Part shown: positions 1 to 12,409 of the stretch, in pieces | Layout of the letters: each line of letters opens with the position of its first letter | How positions within the stretch are numbered: position 1 is the stretch's first letter | Assembly (NCBI GenBank): GCA_961205875.1 | Contig: OY540809.1 | Coordinates: forward strand, 31,880,267-31,944,266 | Direction: 5' to 3' | Source: Sialis fuliginosa | Lineage: Eukaryota; Arthropoda; Insecta; Megaloptera; Sialidae | DNA length: 64,000 nt | The notes under the pieces: generated by a model | What the model saw: only the letters and a program-made list of their open reading frames with translations | Told to the model about the DNA's origin: nothing | Databases searched by the model: none | Translations under genes and position numbers: made by a program

Positions 1-835
1 TTTATGTAACCCGAGGTCATAGTGTTAAGTTTCACTGTGTCAATGGATAGTTACATACATTATATCATATATTAAACATACTAATATAACCCATCCTGTA
101 TTTTATAACTTTTTCCGTATCTCTATAGATGGCAACACTAGCACCAAATTTGGTATTTAGCTAATATACAAACCATTTTTAAAAATAACAGTAAACATCG
201 ATTTTATCTATTTTTATAACGAATTTTGTCATACCTTACAGTAAAAATAGTGGTGACTCATAACTTGTCTTTGGCGAGAAGATTGTCGCTAAGTGTTGGT
301 CAAGTGAGGGGGCGGTGAAAAAAGGGATAGAGGAGAAATCAAGCAGTTTAAAACTTTTAACTTCAAACTGAATTTTTAGACTTTCTAGGAAAAATACAAT
401 GCAACAAGACTAGAAAGGTTTATTCATTATATTACAACCAGATGTTTGCACACCAGACTTTTAAAAACACTTTCAAAGCCCGACTAGAAACCCTTATTCT
501 TGACAAAAAATACATACATTATTGGACATAACCATGAATAATTGATTTTTATTTTGTAGGTGCTTTTTTATTATTTAAATAAATAAATAATTATCTAGTA
601 GAGAAATTAAAATCGTAACAAAATGAATTAGAAGAAAATAGTTTTGATGATCCTTATTTTTATAAACATTTTTTTATTTTCCATGCATAATATATTTGTA
701 ATTATATCTTTGTAATTATAACACTCATTGAAATGGTGGAAGCAAGCGTCAAGCTTGATTTTTGAATTTTTCAAATTACTTTGAAACAGTGCGAATTAGA
801 GAATAATTCGGGCAAGACATACACGAGTGTATGCC
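1..835. other. AT-rich DNA, no feature recognised
   Basis: No ORF of convincing composition and no paired termini were seen. The sequence is A/T-rich with short homopolymer runs. It could be intergenic or intronic. Confidence 0.4.
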
Positions 836-1482
836 ATAAGGGTTCCGAAGTACGTACTACGTGAAAAGTTTGGAACCACTTACAGGTGCATTTTTAAGTT
901 AGAAAAAAATATATAAAAGTGTCAAGTTCTACTAATTGAGATCTATATTTGACACCCCACTTACCTAGATATCAAAATAAAAAATTCTATGACGCCCCTC
1001 CCTATAATTCCAAAATTTAAAATTATATTGTCGATTTTAGTATTTGTCGTTGGTAGTCCCACCAAAGCCTCGTTACCAAATTTTTTTCAGATTTTTTGAG
1101 CCAGTAGTTACAGAGTTAGAGGGGGGGCAGAATAAAGCACTGCTTTTAGCCCCCTACTGGCGTCATTTTTGATTTAGAAAAAAAATAGAAAAAGGGTCAA
1201 ATTCCGCTTGTTTGGTTATACATTTTAACGTGCCACATGACTTGGTATAAAAAAAATATTTTTTTAAACTAGCTTTAGCTCCTTATTGCCCGCCCTGAAA
1301 AATTATTTATTCAATAAATTTGTACATATTTAACTAGAGGGTGTCATTTTACATGTTCAGTAAAAATTTCAAGTTTCTAGCTTATATAGTTTACGAGCTA
1401 TTTGGCTTTGAGTGAAAAGGACGGACGGACGGACGGATGAACGGACGACAATGTGAGATTAATAGGGTTTCTTCGGAACCCG
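836..1482. repeat. Dispersed element with GGGTTCCGAAG inverted ends
   Basis: The left end reads AGGGTTCCGAAG and the right end reads CTTCGGAACCC, an inverted pair of about 11 bp. A GGAC tetranucleotide run (about 1419-1437) lies just inside the right end. A related arrangement (TTTCCGTAG, AAACCCTATAG, then CCGTCCGTCC) occurs at about 13712-13770. From memory this resembles an abundant non-coding repeat of Lepidoptera and Hemiptera; I could not verify the family. No target duplication was resolved. Confidence 0.4.
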
Positions 1483-1930
1483 AAAAATAGCCAAGTTAAA
1501 TTGTAGGTAATATTATTATCTATAATTTATGTTCTATTCTATTTATTTTTTCGGAAAAACAAATTGTTGAAAAACAGAAGAAATATCTGAAATGAGTGTC
1601 ATAGGACTTTCTTACACGTATTACAGAGATTGAACAGTGTGCGTGTTTGCCATAGATACCATGGGACTTTCTTATACGTAATACTAAGAATGAACAGTGT
1701 TTTTTTTTAATCTTTGACTAAATCATAAATGTTGGAAAAAGTGTATTAAATTGTATTTAAAAAAAATCATTTAATACATAGGTATTGTAGAAAATAATAT
1801 AATCTATAGTTTATGCCCCATTCATTTTATTCTATCTTTTATTAGTTTGTCATAAATAAAATAAGAATCACGTACACTGTTCACTGTCAGGATTACGTAT
1901 AAGAAAGTCCAGTGGCTCCCATGGCAGATA
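1480..1930. repeat. Repeat with GGACTTTCTTAYACGTA blocks
   Basis: The block GGACTTTCTTACACGTA is followed by GGACTTTCTTATACGTA about 75 bp later, and the inverse TACGTATAAGAAAGTCC lies near 1895-1911. The stretch 1795-1885 is the reverse complement of the DNA flanking the solo LTR at 61517-63410. It therefore shows that insertion site without the LTR. Confidence 0.55.
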
Positions 1931-2574
1931 ATTTCAAGATGAAATACCGAAAAAAAACTTTTAAATCAATGTTGGGATATAAGTGGCATATGAAATGTAT
2001 ACAAAGTCTATTCAGTCAGCAGAAGTTTTAACCGAAATTGTTGTTTTTCAATAAAATACTGCATTAGTAGGTATAGAATGGTAATGGATCTCACAGTAAA
2101 AATACACAATAGTTAGTTGGATTGCTGTTAATATATATGTTATGTTTTTGCACAATTGACGTAAAGGCATATACCACCACCATACCTCAAAAGACACTTC
2201 CCCTCCTGTGAGACATAGAGCTCTAAGTCTATGCTCCTCCCCAAAACATGTAAACATATATAACGCCATCTAGTGTTTTGAGATGTATTCAATGTTAAAT
2301 ACATTTAAAAAATGAACCCGTGTCGCCATCTAGAACGATGCTGATTTGAAACTGCTCATGGGACATTTTAGTGTGTTTAATATATGATTGTATGTAACAA
2401 GGCGCAAATTATTTTTTCTCATAACAAAATTCAGGTTAAAATATAATATGGGTGAGTCCATGGAATAGTTTTTACAAGTTTATGCAAAACAGAACGATAT
2501 TTTTGGTATTAATATAAATTTATAATATGAAATAACACCTGAAATGGAACTGATTTTTAAATTAATTTCACTAT
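1931..2574. other. AT-rich DNA, no feature recognised
   Basis: Nothing convincing was seen. The 73-residue reading frame on the minus strand near 2048-2269 has no recognisable domain. The words CGCCATCTAG (about 2263-2275 and 2324-2333) recur but define no element. Confidence 0.3.
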
Positions 2575-2639
2575 GACAAAAAGGGCTCCATTAACTTGGA
2601 ACCCGCCCGACCCCGATCAAGTTCAAACATAGCTCAAAG

Positions 2640-3370
2640 TTTTGTGCTAGTTTTGTGCCACAAAGGAAAAGTTTTGTGCTAGCTCGGTATCGGAGATACG
2701 AGAGATACAAAAAGTGGGATTTCAAGATAACGTTAACTTGGAACCCGCCCAAGCCCGATCAGGTTCAAACATAGTTCAACATTTTGTACTAGTTTTGTGC
2801 TGTTTTGTGCCACAAAAGAAAAGTTTTGTGCTCGATCGGTACCAGAGATACGAGAGATACAAATGTGTGGTTTCAATCTGACACTATTTTAAATATGCCA
2901 GTTAGTTCAGGTGAGTTTTGTGCTGTTCAGTGCCATACAGGAAAAGTTTTGTGCTCAATCGGTATCAGAGATACGAGAGATACAAAAAGTGGGATTTTAA
3001 GATAACGTTAACTTGAAACCCGCCCAAGCCCGATCAGGTTCAAACACAGTTCAAAATTTTGTACTAGTTTTGTGCTGTTTTGTGCCACAAAAAAAAGTTT
3101 TGTACTCGATCGGTACCAGAGATACGAGAGATACAAATGTGTGGTTTCAATCTGACACTATTTTAAATGTGCCAGTTAGTTAAGGTGAGTTTTGTGCTGT
3201 TAAGTCCCATACAGGAATAGTTTTGTGCTCGATCGGTATCAGAGATACGAGAGATACAAATATATGGTTTCAATCTGATACTACTTTAAATATGCCAGTT
3301 AGTTCAGGGAGTTTTGTGCTGTTTAGTCCCATACATGAATAGTTTTGGACTTGTTCTGTATCAGAGATAT
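2640..3370 (+). repeat. Tandem subrepeats, left arm of the foldback element
   Basis: Blocks of about 80-125 bp recur, each carrying GTTTTGTGCTCGATCGGTA or a near copy, then GAGATACGAGAGATAC. Two alternating spacers are present, one with CCCGCCCAAGCCCGATC and one with CTGACACTATTTTAAAT. Copies decay towards 3370-3500. Confidence 0.85.
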
Positions 3371-4679
3371 GAGAGATACATTAATTCAAAATAACACTAT
3401 TCTAAATTTACCAGTTACTTTAGGTGAGTTTTATGCTATTCAATCCCATTATACAAGAAAAGTATTGTGCTCGATCTCTATCAGAGATACAAAAGATTAA
3501 ATGTATGTTTAAAATAAATTTATTGTATACTCAGTCTAGGCATTATATAGAACACCTAGGCAAGATAATATTTGGAAATGTATTAAATAAAATAAAAAAT
3601 ATATTAAAACCGCAGATACATATTATTTAATTAATTTTAAAAAGTCCAGATTCATATTAAAAGTAAGATTTAGGGCCTTTATTGCTGAATTAACAAAATC
3701 GCATAAACAATATTGGAACATTTGGTATTTATTATAAGAAATAAAATGAAATATTAGTTCAGACGAATTTTTGAATAATCAAATAATTTTATTTCTTTTT
3801 AACTTTAAAAATATATAATTTTTATTCCGTAAAAAATAAAACATAGTAATATTTATTTTTATTGGTATTATTATTGTTGTTAAAGAATATCTTAATAAAC
3901 ATACATTAAAATAAACCAAAGAGTAAACATAAGTCATGGTTAATCTTTAATATAATAACTTTAATTAAATATAAAATAATTATAATAATATGTTGAGTGT
4001 ATTAAAATTTAAGACCCTTTTTGTTAAAATAACAAATTCACAGATATAATATTGGAAGTTTAAATAATATCTACGAGTATGTCCTAATCAATTCAATCAA
4101 ATATTTGTCCGTATAGGTGTTAAGTTAAGTGAGATTTCGAGTCCATATCCCTATTTATGTTTATATTTCAATCTTTACCGGCTATAAGTTAGATAGACTA
4201 TAGTCTATCTATACAATGCCTGAAGGTGAATTTAGACATTCTGTAGAATAGCTAGAAATTCTATACATTGCCGGATTTCATGCATTGCCGGTAACTTATA
4301 TACATTATACATACATGTATCTAAATAATTATTATTTTTTGATTTCAATCAATCTATATAATAGGTTTATATTTATAAATCTGCAGATGTATTTTCTATA
4401 AGGTACCATATGTATATTCAAATATATCTCAAATTTAAATTATCATCATTGTTGCTGTAATTATTGTAATTGTTGCGGAAAAATCAAAACATGTGCAACT
4501 GTGACGTATCAAACTAATTCTAACAAATAAATAAATAGAGTATAAAAAATGCATTTTAAAATATAAATAGATAATAGAATAGATATAATAGAAAATATGT
4601 ATATCTATAGATAAATATATATAAAATAATATAGATAATTACTACAATAGGATATCCAAACAAATTTTCGAGCTTTTTA

Positions 4680-5560
4680 ATTTGTATCTCTCGTATCTCT
4701 GGTACCGACTGAGCACAATATTATTCTTGCATGGGACTGAACAGCACAAAACTCACCTGAAATAACTGGCATATTTAAAATAGTGTCAAATTTAAATCAC
4801 ACATTTGTATCTCTCGTATCTCTGGTACCGATCGAGCACAAAATTTTTCTTCTGACACAAAACAGCACAAAACTAGTACAAAATGTTGAACTGTGTTTGA
4901 ACCTGATCGGGCTTGGGCGGGTTGCAAATTAACGTTAACTTGAAACCTCACCTTTTGTATCTCTCGTATCTCTGATACCGATTGAGCACAAAACTTTTCC
5001 TGTATGGCACTGAACAGCACAAAACTCACCTGAACTAATTGGCACATTTAAAATAGTGTCAGATTGAAACCACACATTTGTATCTCTCGTATCTCTGGTA
5101 CCGATCGAGCACAAAACTTTTTTTTTGTGGCACAAAACAGCACAAAACTAGTACAAAATGTTGAACTGTGTTTGAACCTGATCGGGCTTGGGCGGGTTTC
5201 AAGTTAACGTTATCTTGAAATCCCACTTTTTGTATCTCTCGTATCTCTGATACCGATTGAGCACAAAACTTTTCCTGTATGGCACTGAACAGCACAAAAC
5301 TCACCTGAACTAACTCGTATATTTAAAATAATTTCAGATTGAAACCACACATTTGTATCTCTCGTATCTCTGGTACCGATCGAGCACAAAACTTTTCTTT
5401 TGTGGCACAAAACAGCACAAAACTAGTACAAAATGTTGAACTATGTTTGAACCTGATCGGGCTTGGGCGGGTTCCAAGTTAACGTTAACTTGGAACCCCC
5501 CTTTTGTATCTCTCGTATCTCTGATACCGAGCTAGCACAAAACTTTTCCTTTGTGGCACA
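4680..5560 (-). repeat. Tandem subrepeats, right arm of the foldback element
   Basis: Reverse-complement copies of the left-arm blocks, recognisable as GTATCTCTCGTATCTCTG followed by TACCGATCGAGCACAAAA. The arm appears to hold a few more well-kept copies than the left arm, so the arms have changed in copy number separately. Confidence 0.85.
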
Positions 5561-5768
5561 AAACAGCACAAAACTAGCACAAAACTTTGAGCTATGTTTG
5601 AACTAGATCGGGGTTGGGCGGGTTCCAAGTTAATGGAGCCGACAAAAAGAGAATTTTGCACACTTTTTTAGCTTTGTAAAATACTCATAAGTACCTGTAA
5701 CGGGCGTTACAAATTTCGGAAAGCTATTTAAGCTAAGTCAGGTAAATAAATTTTACGTTCATATAAAG

Positions 5769-6585
5769 CAGGGCTGGTCAACCCGCGGCCCGCGGGCCGC
5801 ATGCGGCACGTGACGCTTTTATGTGCGGCCCGCGGCCACATATGAGCAAAATATATTTTTACAATGTTTATTTTAAGTGTCAGGTGTTTCAGAACGACTG
5901 AGGTTGGTTTTAATTTCCCGTTGTTTTCTTTAAAATACTATTTTATTTATGTGACTTAACTAATCATTTTACTTGATAATTTTGTTTCATAATAAAATAC
6001 AAAATTAGAATTTGAAGTATTTTTGTGAATAAATAAAACCATCATTTATTAGTATTTTAAATACTTTATACCATACAGATATATTTTGTTGTTGGTTAAA
6101 TATTTTTTTTAAATTTACTATGAAATATTGCGATATATTGAGATTATTTTCGATATTTATTTATTATACAAAATCGTAAATATCTCGATTTTAAGCGAGG
6201 TAGTGGGTAATTTTTCCTTAAAACTCCTACACTTATGTAGGATTTTTCCCACCGGATCAAATAAGATCAATTACAACCCTTCATCTGTGACAGGAGGCGG
6301 CGAAATATTGAAGGTCGGCTAATATAATCAATGATATGATATGATTATTAGTTCCGGAGATTAAGCTTACAAAGTGTGACATATTTTCGTTACATTCGTG
6401 TTTTCGAGATTATTCCCGAACGAAAACGTAGTTCTACATTAAAAAAAAGAAAAGAAATTGATAAGAAAAAAATTCAAAACCGAAAAATCTAAAAATTTTT
6501 ACAAAATTTATTATTTATGTGCGGCCCTCGGAAAATTTTAGGTTGTCAATGCGGCCCACGGTACAATTTGGGTTGGTCGGGCCTG
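5769..6585. mobile_element. Non-autonomous hAT-type element
   Basis: The terminal inverted repeats are CAGGGCTGGTCAACCC on the left and, read inward, CAGGCCCGACCAACCC on the right. The flanking 8-bp duplications are ATATAAAG (5761-5768) and ATCTAAAG (6586-6593), seven of eight matching. GCGGCCCG-rich subterminal motifs occur at both ends. CAGG ends with 8-bp duplications are the hAT signature. The 817-bp body has no transposase ORF. Confidence 0.8.
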
Positions 6586-6753
6586 ATCTAAAGCGTTCTT
6601 TATTTTTCAACTTGTAACCACTAAGTTCTCGCGCGTTCAGCAGTGCAGTAGCTACTCGACGCGTGGGCCCGTGCGCTTTCAACTGCTGTAAATTCCCAAT
6701 TAACACCCCGACCCCATGATGTATGCTATATCATTTTCAAGCTTAAGAATTCG

Positions 6754-7696
6754 AATCTTTTAATTTGGCTGAGAAATTGCATTTTGAATTTTTTGTATAC
6801 GTTTAGGATTTGACCGTACTTTTTATAACAAGTTTTTCTTTGGGATTTTTTTTTCGAAAAACAATCAATTTTTGAGAAAAATTGTAAGAAGAAAAAAGTT
6901 TTTCTTTCTTGTTAAAGAATATTCTTAATATTTTTCAGATGTTTTATATCAATATTGTGGGATTAAATTTATTTTTAATAGGGTACTTTTTCATTCAAAC
7001 TTGAATATCTTGGCATCAAAAAATGTGACAATCATTTTTTAAAAAGCATTTTGAAGCTGAGAAAATTTACTAAATGATGAATATCATGGAATTTTGAAAA
7101 AAAAATCATACATCCCCGTGTGAAAATTCCATAATTACAAAAAATTTCAATTTTTAATTTCAGTCAACTGTGTGTGGTCATGAAAAAACGTTCAACAACA
7201 TATTAAAGACTCTTGATTTCGACAGTTAAATTAATTTTCATTGAATTTTCACCGCTTATTCGTTCAAAGTAACTGAATTTTTTTGGTCCACACGTAGTTG
7301 ACTAAAAAAAATTAATTATTTATTTGCAGTTATAGAAATTTTACACGGGGATGTATGATTTTTTTTTCAAAATTCCATGATATTCATCATTTAGTAAATT
7401 TTCTCAGCTTCAAAATGCTTTTTAAAAAATGATTGTCACATTTTTTGATGCCAAGATATTCAAGTTTGAATGAAAAAGTACCCTATTAAAAATAATATTG
7501 ATATAAAACATCTGAAAAAAATTATGAATATTCTTTAACAAGAAAGAAAAACTTTTTTCTTCTTACAATTTTTCTCAAAAATTGATTGTTTTTCGAAAAA
7601 AAAATCCCAAAGAAAAACTTGTTATAAAAAGTACGGTCAAATCTTAAACGTATACAAAAAATTCAAAATGCAATTTCTCAGCCAAATTAAAAGATT
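6754..7696. mobile_element. Snap-back palindrome, 0.94 kb
   Basis: The left arm starts AATCTTTTAATTTGGCTGAG and the right arm ends with its inverse. The arms pair nearly end to end about a centre near 7225, including CATCCCCGTGTGAAAA near 7112 against TTTTACACGGGGATG near 7340. No coding frame and no clear target duplication were seen. A diverged single-arm relative lies at about 7975-8340. Confidence 0.8.
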
Positions 7697-7974
7697 TTTA
7701 CTGGAACCTTTGTTCACATAGAAGGTAATAAGTCTAATTTTCATATTCTTTGATAGAACTTAATTTCTGGATACATTTTAAACATTAGGTCTATGATTAA
7801 AAAAAGGTTATTTTTACCGGATTATTTAAATTCGAACATTGTTTTGTTTTTCGTATTTGAAGGGTTAAGTTAAAATTAAACATTTTATAAATGCTACTAG
7901 ACAATAGGTGATTATTTAAGCTTTAATATTCTTTTTTTTCTTTTCTGTGCGACTAACATTAGGCCCTTTATGGT

Positions 7975-8340
7975 CGTTTAAAACTTTTTGGTACTTTTTT
8001 CATTCAAACTCGAATATCGTAACACCAAAAAATTATAAAACAAATTTGAAAAAGCGTTTTAAAGCTGAACAAATTTCCTACAAAACAGTTATCTTGAAAT
8101 TTTAGAAAAAAAATTTAACATCCCCGTGGGTATCTTTCAAAATTGCAAAAAAAAATCAATTTTTTTATTTTTTATTAAACCGCGATTTGGTCACAATAAT
8201 AAGTTTAATAAAACAAATATACCCCTAAATTCGAAAAGATGATAAAATTTCTTTCAATTTTCATACCCTATAAGTAAAAAATGGATCATATTTGATCTAT
8301 CGGCATTACTTTGAAAATGAGCAATTTTTTCGAAAAATAA
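7975..8340 (+). repeat. Diverged single-arm relative of the 6754-7696 palindrome
   Basis: The order of words matches the left arm: TTTCATTCAAACTCGAATATC, then GAAAAAGCGTTTTAAAGCTGA, then AACATCCCCGTGGG. Many substitutions separate it from the palindrome arms, so it is an older copy. Confidence 0.55.
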
Positions 8341-8439
8341 AAGTGGTCCTTTAATTTTTTCCGTGAGTGTATATTATATATTAATATACTTTTGTGGTTT
8401 AGTAACATGAAATTACTTAATATTTTTATTTTTATGGAA

Positions 8440-8995
8440 TTTTTATCGGAAAATTTTCTGATTATAAATTCTTCTTAATACGTGCCTGCCTAAAATATTC
8501 ATACATACATTTTCGTATTAACTACATTAATGCCAAACTTATTGCTAAATGGTTTCGTTTTATACAGTTTTTATTGAAAAAAATTAATTATAAGTTCTAT
8601 TTAATACGTGCCATGCTTAAATATTCAATATACATTATTAATTTAATTACATAGATATAACAACTTCCATTGGTTAACATTTTCATTTTTAAACAAATTT
8701 TATGAGAAAATACTAATTGTAAATTCTTCTTAATACGTTCCTGACTTAAATATTCATATTTTTTTGTTTAGTTACATCAAAGTCATAACTACAATTAGGT
8801 ACTTAATATTTTTTCATTTTTATAGAACTTTTATCGGAAAATTTTCTAATTATAAATCCTTCTTAATACGTGCCTGACTAAAATATTACAAACATTTTCG
8901 GTTTATTACATCGATATCAAAAGTTCCATTAATGATTTATTATTAAATATTAACTATAAATTTTACTTAATACGATCCTGCCCTAATTAAAAATG
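8440..8995 (+). repeat. Tandem array, ~140-bp unit with TTAATACGTGCCTG
   Basis: The motif TTAATACGTGCCTG(C/A)CT followed by AAATATTCA recurs about every 120-150 bp, roughly four to five times. Reverse-complement relatives lie at 42640-43140, and similar arrays lie at 44430-44990 and inside the three Helitron-like elements. Confidence 0.7.
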
Positions 8996-9143
8996 TAATC
9001 TATTTACTTATTTATTTATTGTATGACATTTCATGATATTTACCTTTAGTTTTAAAAAAAATTGTTTATAAAAAAATACTAGAAATAACATTTCGCCAAC
9101 ACTGGGTTGCCATTACTGGTTTTACCTCTGCTTTAGTTTTTAA

Positions 9144-9401
9144 CAGGGCCGTAACTAGAAGCTCGGGTGTGGCTGAGGCCCCCCCAGAATATACTGTAGT
9201 AATAAACTGTAGTCTACTCCTTATTAGTAAAAAAAGGTCATTCAATTCAAAATTAGTAATAATTGAAGGCATTTTTTTGCTCTTAACTTACACAATTTTT
9301 CCTATTTACTTACTTCTTCCAATTTTTACGCTGCGGAGGCCCCCTAACCTCGGGGGTCCCAGGGCACTGCTCCGGCTGCCCCGGTGGTAATTACGGCCCT
9401 G
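9144..9401. mobile_element. Short hAT-type MITE
   Basis: The ends are CAGGGCCGTAACTAGAAG and, inward from the right, CAGGGCCGTAATTACCACC. The flanks GTTTTTAA (9136-9143) and GTTTAAAA (9402-9409) match at six of eight positions, so the target duplication is plausible but decayed. The body contains GAGGCCCCC words near both ends. The 73-residue frame inside is not a gene. Confidence 0.65.
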
Positions 9402-9409
9402 GTTTAAAA

Positions 9410-10880
9410 AAATTTATAACAAAGTAATAGAAATATCATTTTGCCATCACTGGAAGAAAAAAAAATGATCAAAATAAAAGGCTATAATTTAAAATACAAA
9501 CTATATTTGCGGACTTTGGTAATTAAATTGATTAAACAAAGAGTTACTTGTTTTATTAGTAACATGAGTTCATGAGAATTACAAAAAACAAGCCCATTAA
9601 TCTAAAAAAACTTAAAACTTGCTCTTATAACGGCTATAACCTTATTTGCATTGTTGATGTATTCAGTCTAATACTTGAATATAAGTATGATTCCCCTCTG
9701 AATTAAAATAATCTAACAGCAACGCAAAATCTTAACAAAATCAATATGTTGCTTATATGCAACGCTGGTCACGATTGGGTTAATAGATAGATATAATACA
9801 ACTTATATAAAACATATCCAATTACTGCAAAATAAGATGAGATAGGTACTGAAAATAGTGATCATCACAACACTAAATAGTAAATTTACACAATAAAGTG
9901 TTTAAATTAAATACTACTGACCTATATTGTGTGTAGAAAAATTAACCTATAATAACATTTTATTTGCATATTCACAAACATGGGTATCACATAATCAAAC
10001 ATAATTTTATGACAAGCAACAAACGAAGGCAATAAAATACGTGACATATGTCATTATCCTCTGTTAATTTGGGGCAATTCACGCCCACATTCGCTTATGT
10101 ATTCACCATTATAATTATTTTCGTAATATTTACTCATATAAAATTAACACGTACATACATAAATCTGAAATGTAATTATCCGTAATATTTAGAATTTGAT
10201 GATGATTTCTATTGAATATTTCAAAGTATATATACCATTCGAAAATTATATAGTGTATTTAATTTGTTTATATATGTTGCGAAACGAACTAATTTTTTGC
10301 TGGTTCAAGTTGAATTGTTCACATGTAAAATTGTAAAAATGGCACTTACCTTTAATGTGGCTCCTGCATATATTAGGGATAGGATATATGGTTAAGGAGG
10401 AATATATGTTGCATCTAGGCACGCACCAGTCACAAATTCTACACATTCACAATTATACAAACAATAACAATTTTGCAGACCAATGTCTGATTATAAAAAA
10501 ACTATAAATATGTACACCAATATATGTACTGATTTAGGTTGCGGTGGTCACAAACCCTTTTAGGCACTTTTAACTATATAAAAGTCCGTGGATTGACCTG
10601 TTTTATATCACTATATTTTTTGACGCGTTGCACGTTATATGTATATAAAAATGATTGTTGTCTCAACTTGTTTAAAACTAAGACGGTGGTGTTGCAACGC
10701 TACGTTCGGTCATTTACCAAACTACATTATTTTAAAATGCGGCGGCAACAATATAGATTTATTTATTTTAAGAATATGTATTGTCAAATAATTTAAAATT
10801 AAAATCGCATATACACCTACATACCTATATTAAATTCATAAGAATGTACTTTCAAAGATGTGTTGTATGTAAAATATAAA
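9410..10880. other. AT-rich DNA with little recognisable
   Basis: About 9520-9610 is an inverted relative of 25833-25910 (shared core GAGTTACTTGTTTTATTAGT). A minus-strand frame at 10246-10446 has a good splice-donor-like AAAG|GTAAGT near 10350 and several cysteines but no domain I recognise. Nothing else was seen. Confidence 0.35.
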
Positions 10881-10884
10881 GTAC

Positions 10885-12030
10885 ACTGAAAAAAATTAAT
10901 GGATACAAATTATTCAAATTATTTGAGTCAAATTTACTGAAAGCAAGTCAATTTTTTTTGAACTAAATAATTCAGTGACTTGTGTCCAATAACCCAGTTA
11001 TTTATATGAACCTATTTGATCCAAAAAGCCTAATTAATAGATACAAATAAATGTTGTTTTATTCAATATAATATTTTTTTAATGATATTAATGATTCATT
11101 ACAAAATAGTAAATATTTTTGAGCGAAAATTTACTAACAATAAGTTTACTCCAATTCAAATAATGTGCTGCAAATATATACTTTTTTAATTTGATAATAA
11201 ATTAAAACTATTCGACGCAACTAATTTAAACAATCGATCTGGATGAGAAATTCTGTTTCAAATAGAAATTATTTAATGCCAATAACATAGTATTTTGAAA
11301 CAACAAAATTCAATTATTCGATACAATTACTCCAGAGCACGCAAGTAACCTCTCGTTAGGGAATTGTATTTCTGCTCCGTATAAAAGTAAGTTTAAGACA
11401 GCCGACTTGGGGAAACCCCAGTTGTATAGAGCAAGCTTGTCCAACCCGCGGCCCGCGAGTATCTTTTTTTTATAATAATAAACCTGAATTGAAAGAAGGT
11501 CTTCAGTTTTTTTTGCGGCCCTTAGTAAATACCATGCGGCCCAGAAGGTTCAAAGGATTGGACTGGACACCTATGGTATAGAGGACGGAGTGTGACACCC
11601 GCTTTTTAAAGCTTCTGTCAATTCCACTTGTTAGACTTTATTTTACTTTCCGGACTCCTCTTCAAGATTTGAAATCCGCTGTGTGGTGAATCAGACCATA
11701 CTTTTAGAAAAGATAATTTAAAATAACCCCCCTATTCTTCAAGAAATAAGTACGAACAACTATTGGGTTGAACGGAAAAAATAATTTTTTAAATGAAATA
11801 AAGGAAAACTTGGTTCAAACTGTTATTTACTTGATTTATCGAATCAATTTATTAATTTGAATAATTCGTAATTCTTTCAATCATTTTGAACTTGATAGTA
11901 TTAAAGCAAATTATTTCGATCAAAGAAATATTTATTTAGTCCTAATACGAAATTATTGGCTGCTACACAAATACTTTGTTTACTTGAATCAATTAATATT
12001 TATTTGTTCTCAGCATTTTTTTTTTCATTG
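10885..12030. mobile_element. Possible non-autonomous element with CACTGAAAAAAA ends
   Basis: The left end reads CACTGAAAAAAATTAATGG and the right end, read inward, CAATGAAAAAAAAAATGCTG. The interior is rich in TTATTCAA/TTGAATAA words in both orientations. Boundaries rest only on these short A-rich ends, so this is weak. A well-supported hAT MITE (11432-11575) lies inside it. Confidence 0.3.
11432..11575. mobile_element. Short hAT-type MITE, perfect 8-bp duplication
   Basis: The left end is CAAGCTTGTCCAACCCGCGG and the right end, read inward, CATAGGTGTCCAGTCCAATC. GTATAGAG flanks it on both sides (11424-11431 and 11576-11583). GCGGCCC motifs near both ends link it loosely to the element at 5769-6585. 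Confidence 0.8.
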
Positions 12031-12409
12031 TAAACAAAACGACTACAGTTTTATTACTAGCATGTAGGTATATCTTGTAGAACTTCTGGAATTTCAGTTA
12101 CACCTTAATGAATTTCATAATGTTCTGAAAATATATTAAAATTTTCAGAAAAAAACAACTTTGCTTTCGTTAAGAAGCATATAAAATATACATATATTTA
12201 TTCAAAATCTTAGAATAATTAATAAATAAAATAATTTAAACATATGTAAGTACAAAAGGTTTTAAGTTATTATCCTCGTGCTTTTCCTTTGATGCCACAC
12301 ACTTCACAGGTATCTTGCAGTGAAGAAAATATACACTCGAAGAAGCTTTTATAGCTTTACAGTTCATATAAGAGAATTTAAAAAATATACAGTGCGTTCA
12401 CGATGAAAG
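12031..12409. other. AT-rich DNA, no feature recognised
   Basis: No ORF, paired ends or tandem structure was found here. The words ACAGTGCGTTCACG just before 12410 might belong to a true transposon end of the following palindrome. Confidence 0.3.

Larger units (their letters stand above)
2584..5640. mobile_element. Foldback (FB-like) element with 9-bp target duplication
   Basis: The element starts GGCTCCATTAACTTGG and ends with the exact inverse, CCAAGTTAATGGAGCC. The flanks carry a perfect 9-bp direct repeat GACAAAAAG at 2575-2583 and 5641-5649. Both arms (about 2584-3370 and 4680-5640) are built of tandem subrepeats containing GTTTTGTGCT, CGATCGGTA and CAGAGATACGAGAGATAC. The middle (about 3640-4670) is plain AT-rich DNA with no transposase. 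Drosophila FB elements have the same plan: long inverted repeats made of tandem subrepeats, and 9-bp duplications of the Mutator-like type. The family assignment is inference. The short ORFs in the arms, with repeated 'RDTRDT', are translated subrepeats, not genes. Confidence 0.85.

Noticed and set aside
2640..3370. CRISPR-like regular repeats
   Set aside because: The spacers are themselves repeated, the array has an inverted partner, and the genome is eukaryotic.
2805..5410. Repeated ~66-90-residue frames with RDTRDT
   Set aside because: Translated foldback subrepeats, present in mirror image on both arms; no start context or domain.
10246..10446. Possible first exon on the minus strand with AAAG|GTAAGT and several cysteines
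   Set aside because: One donor-like site and a short frame without a domain or acceptor partner is too little in AT-rich DNA.
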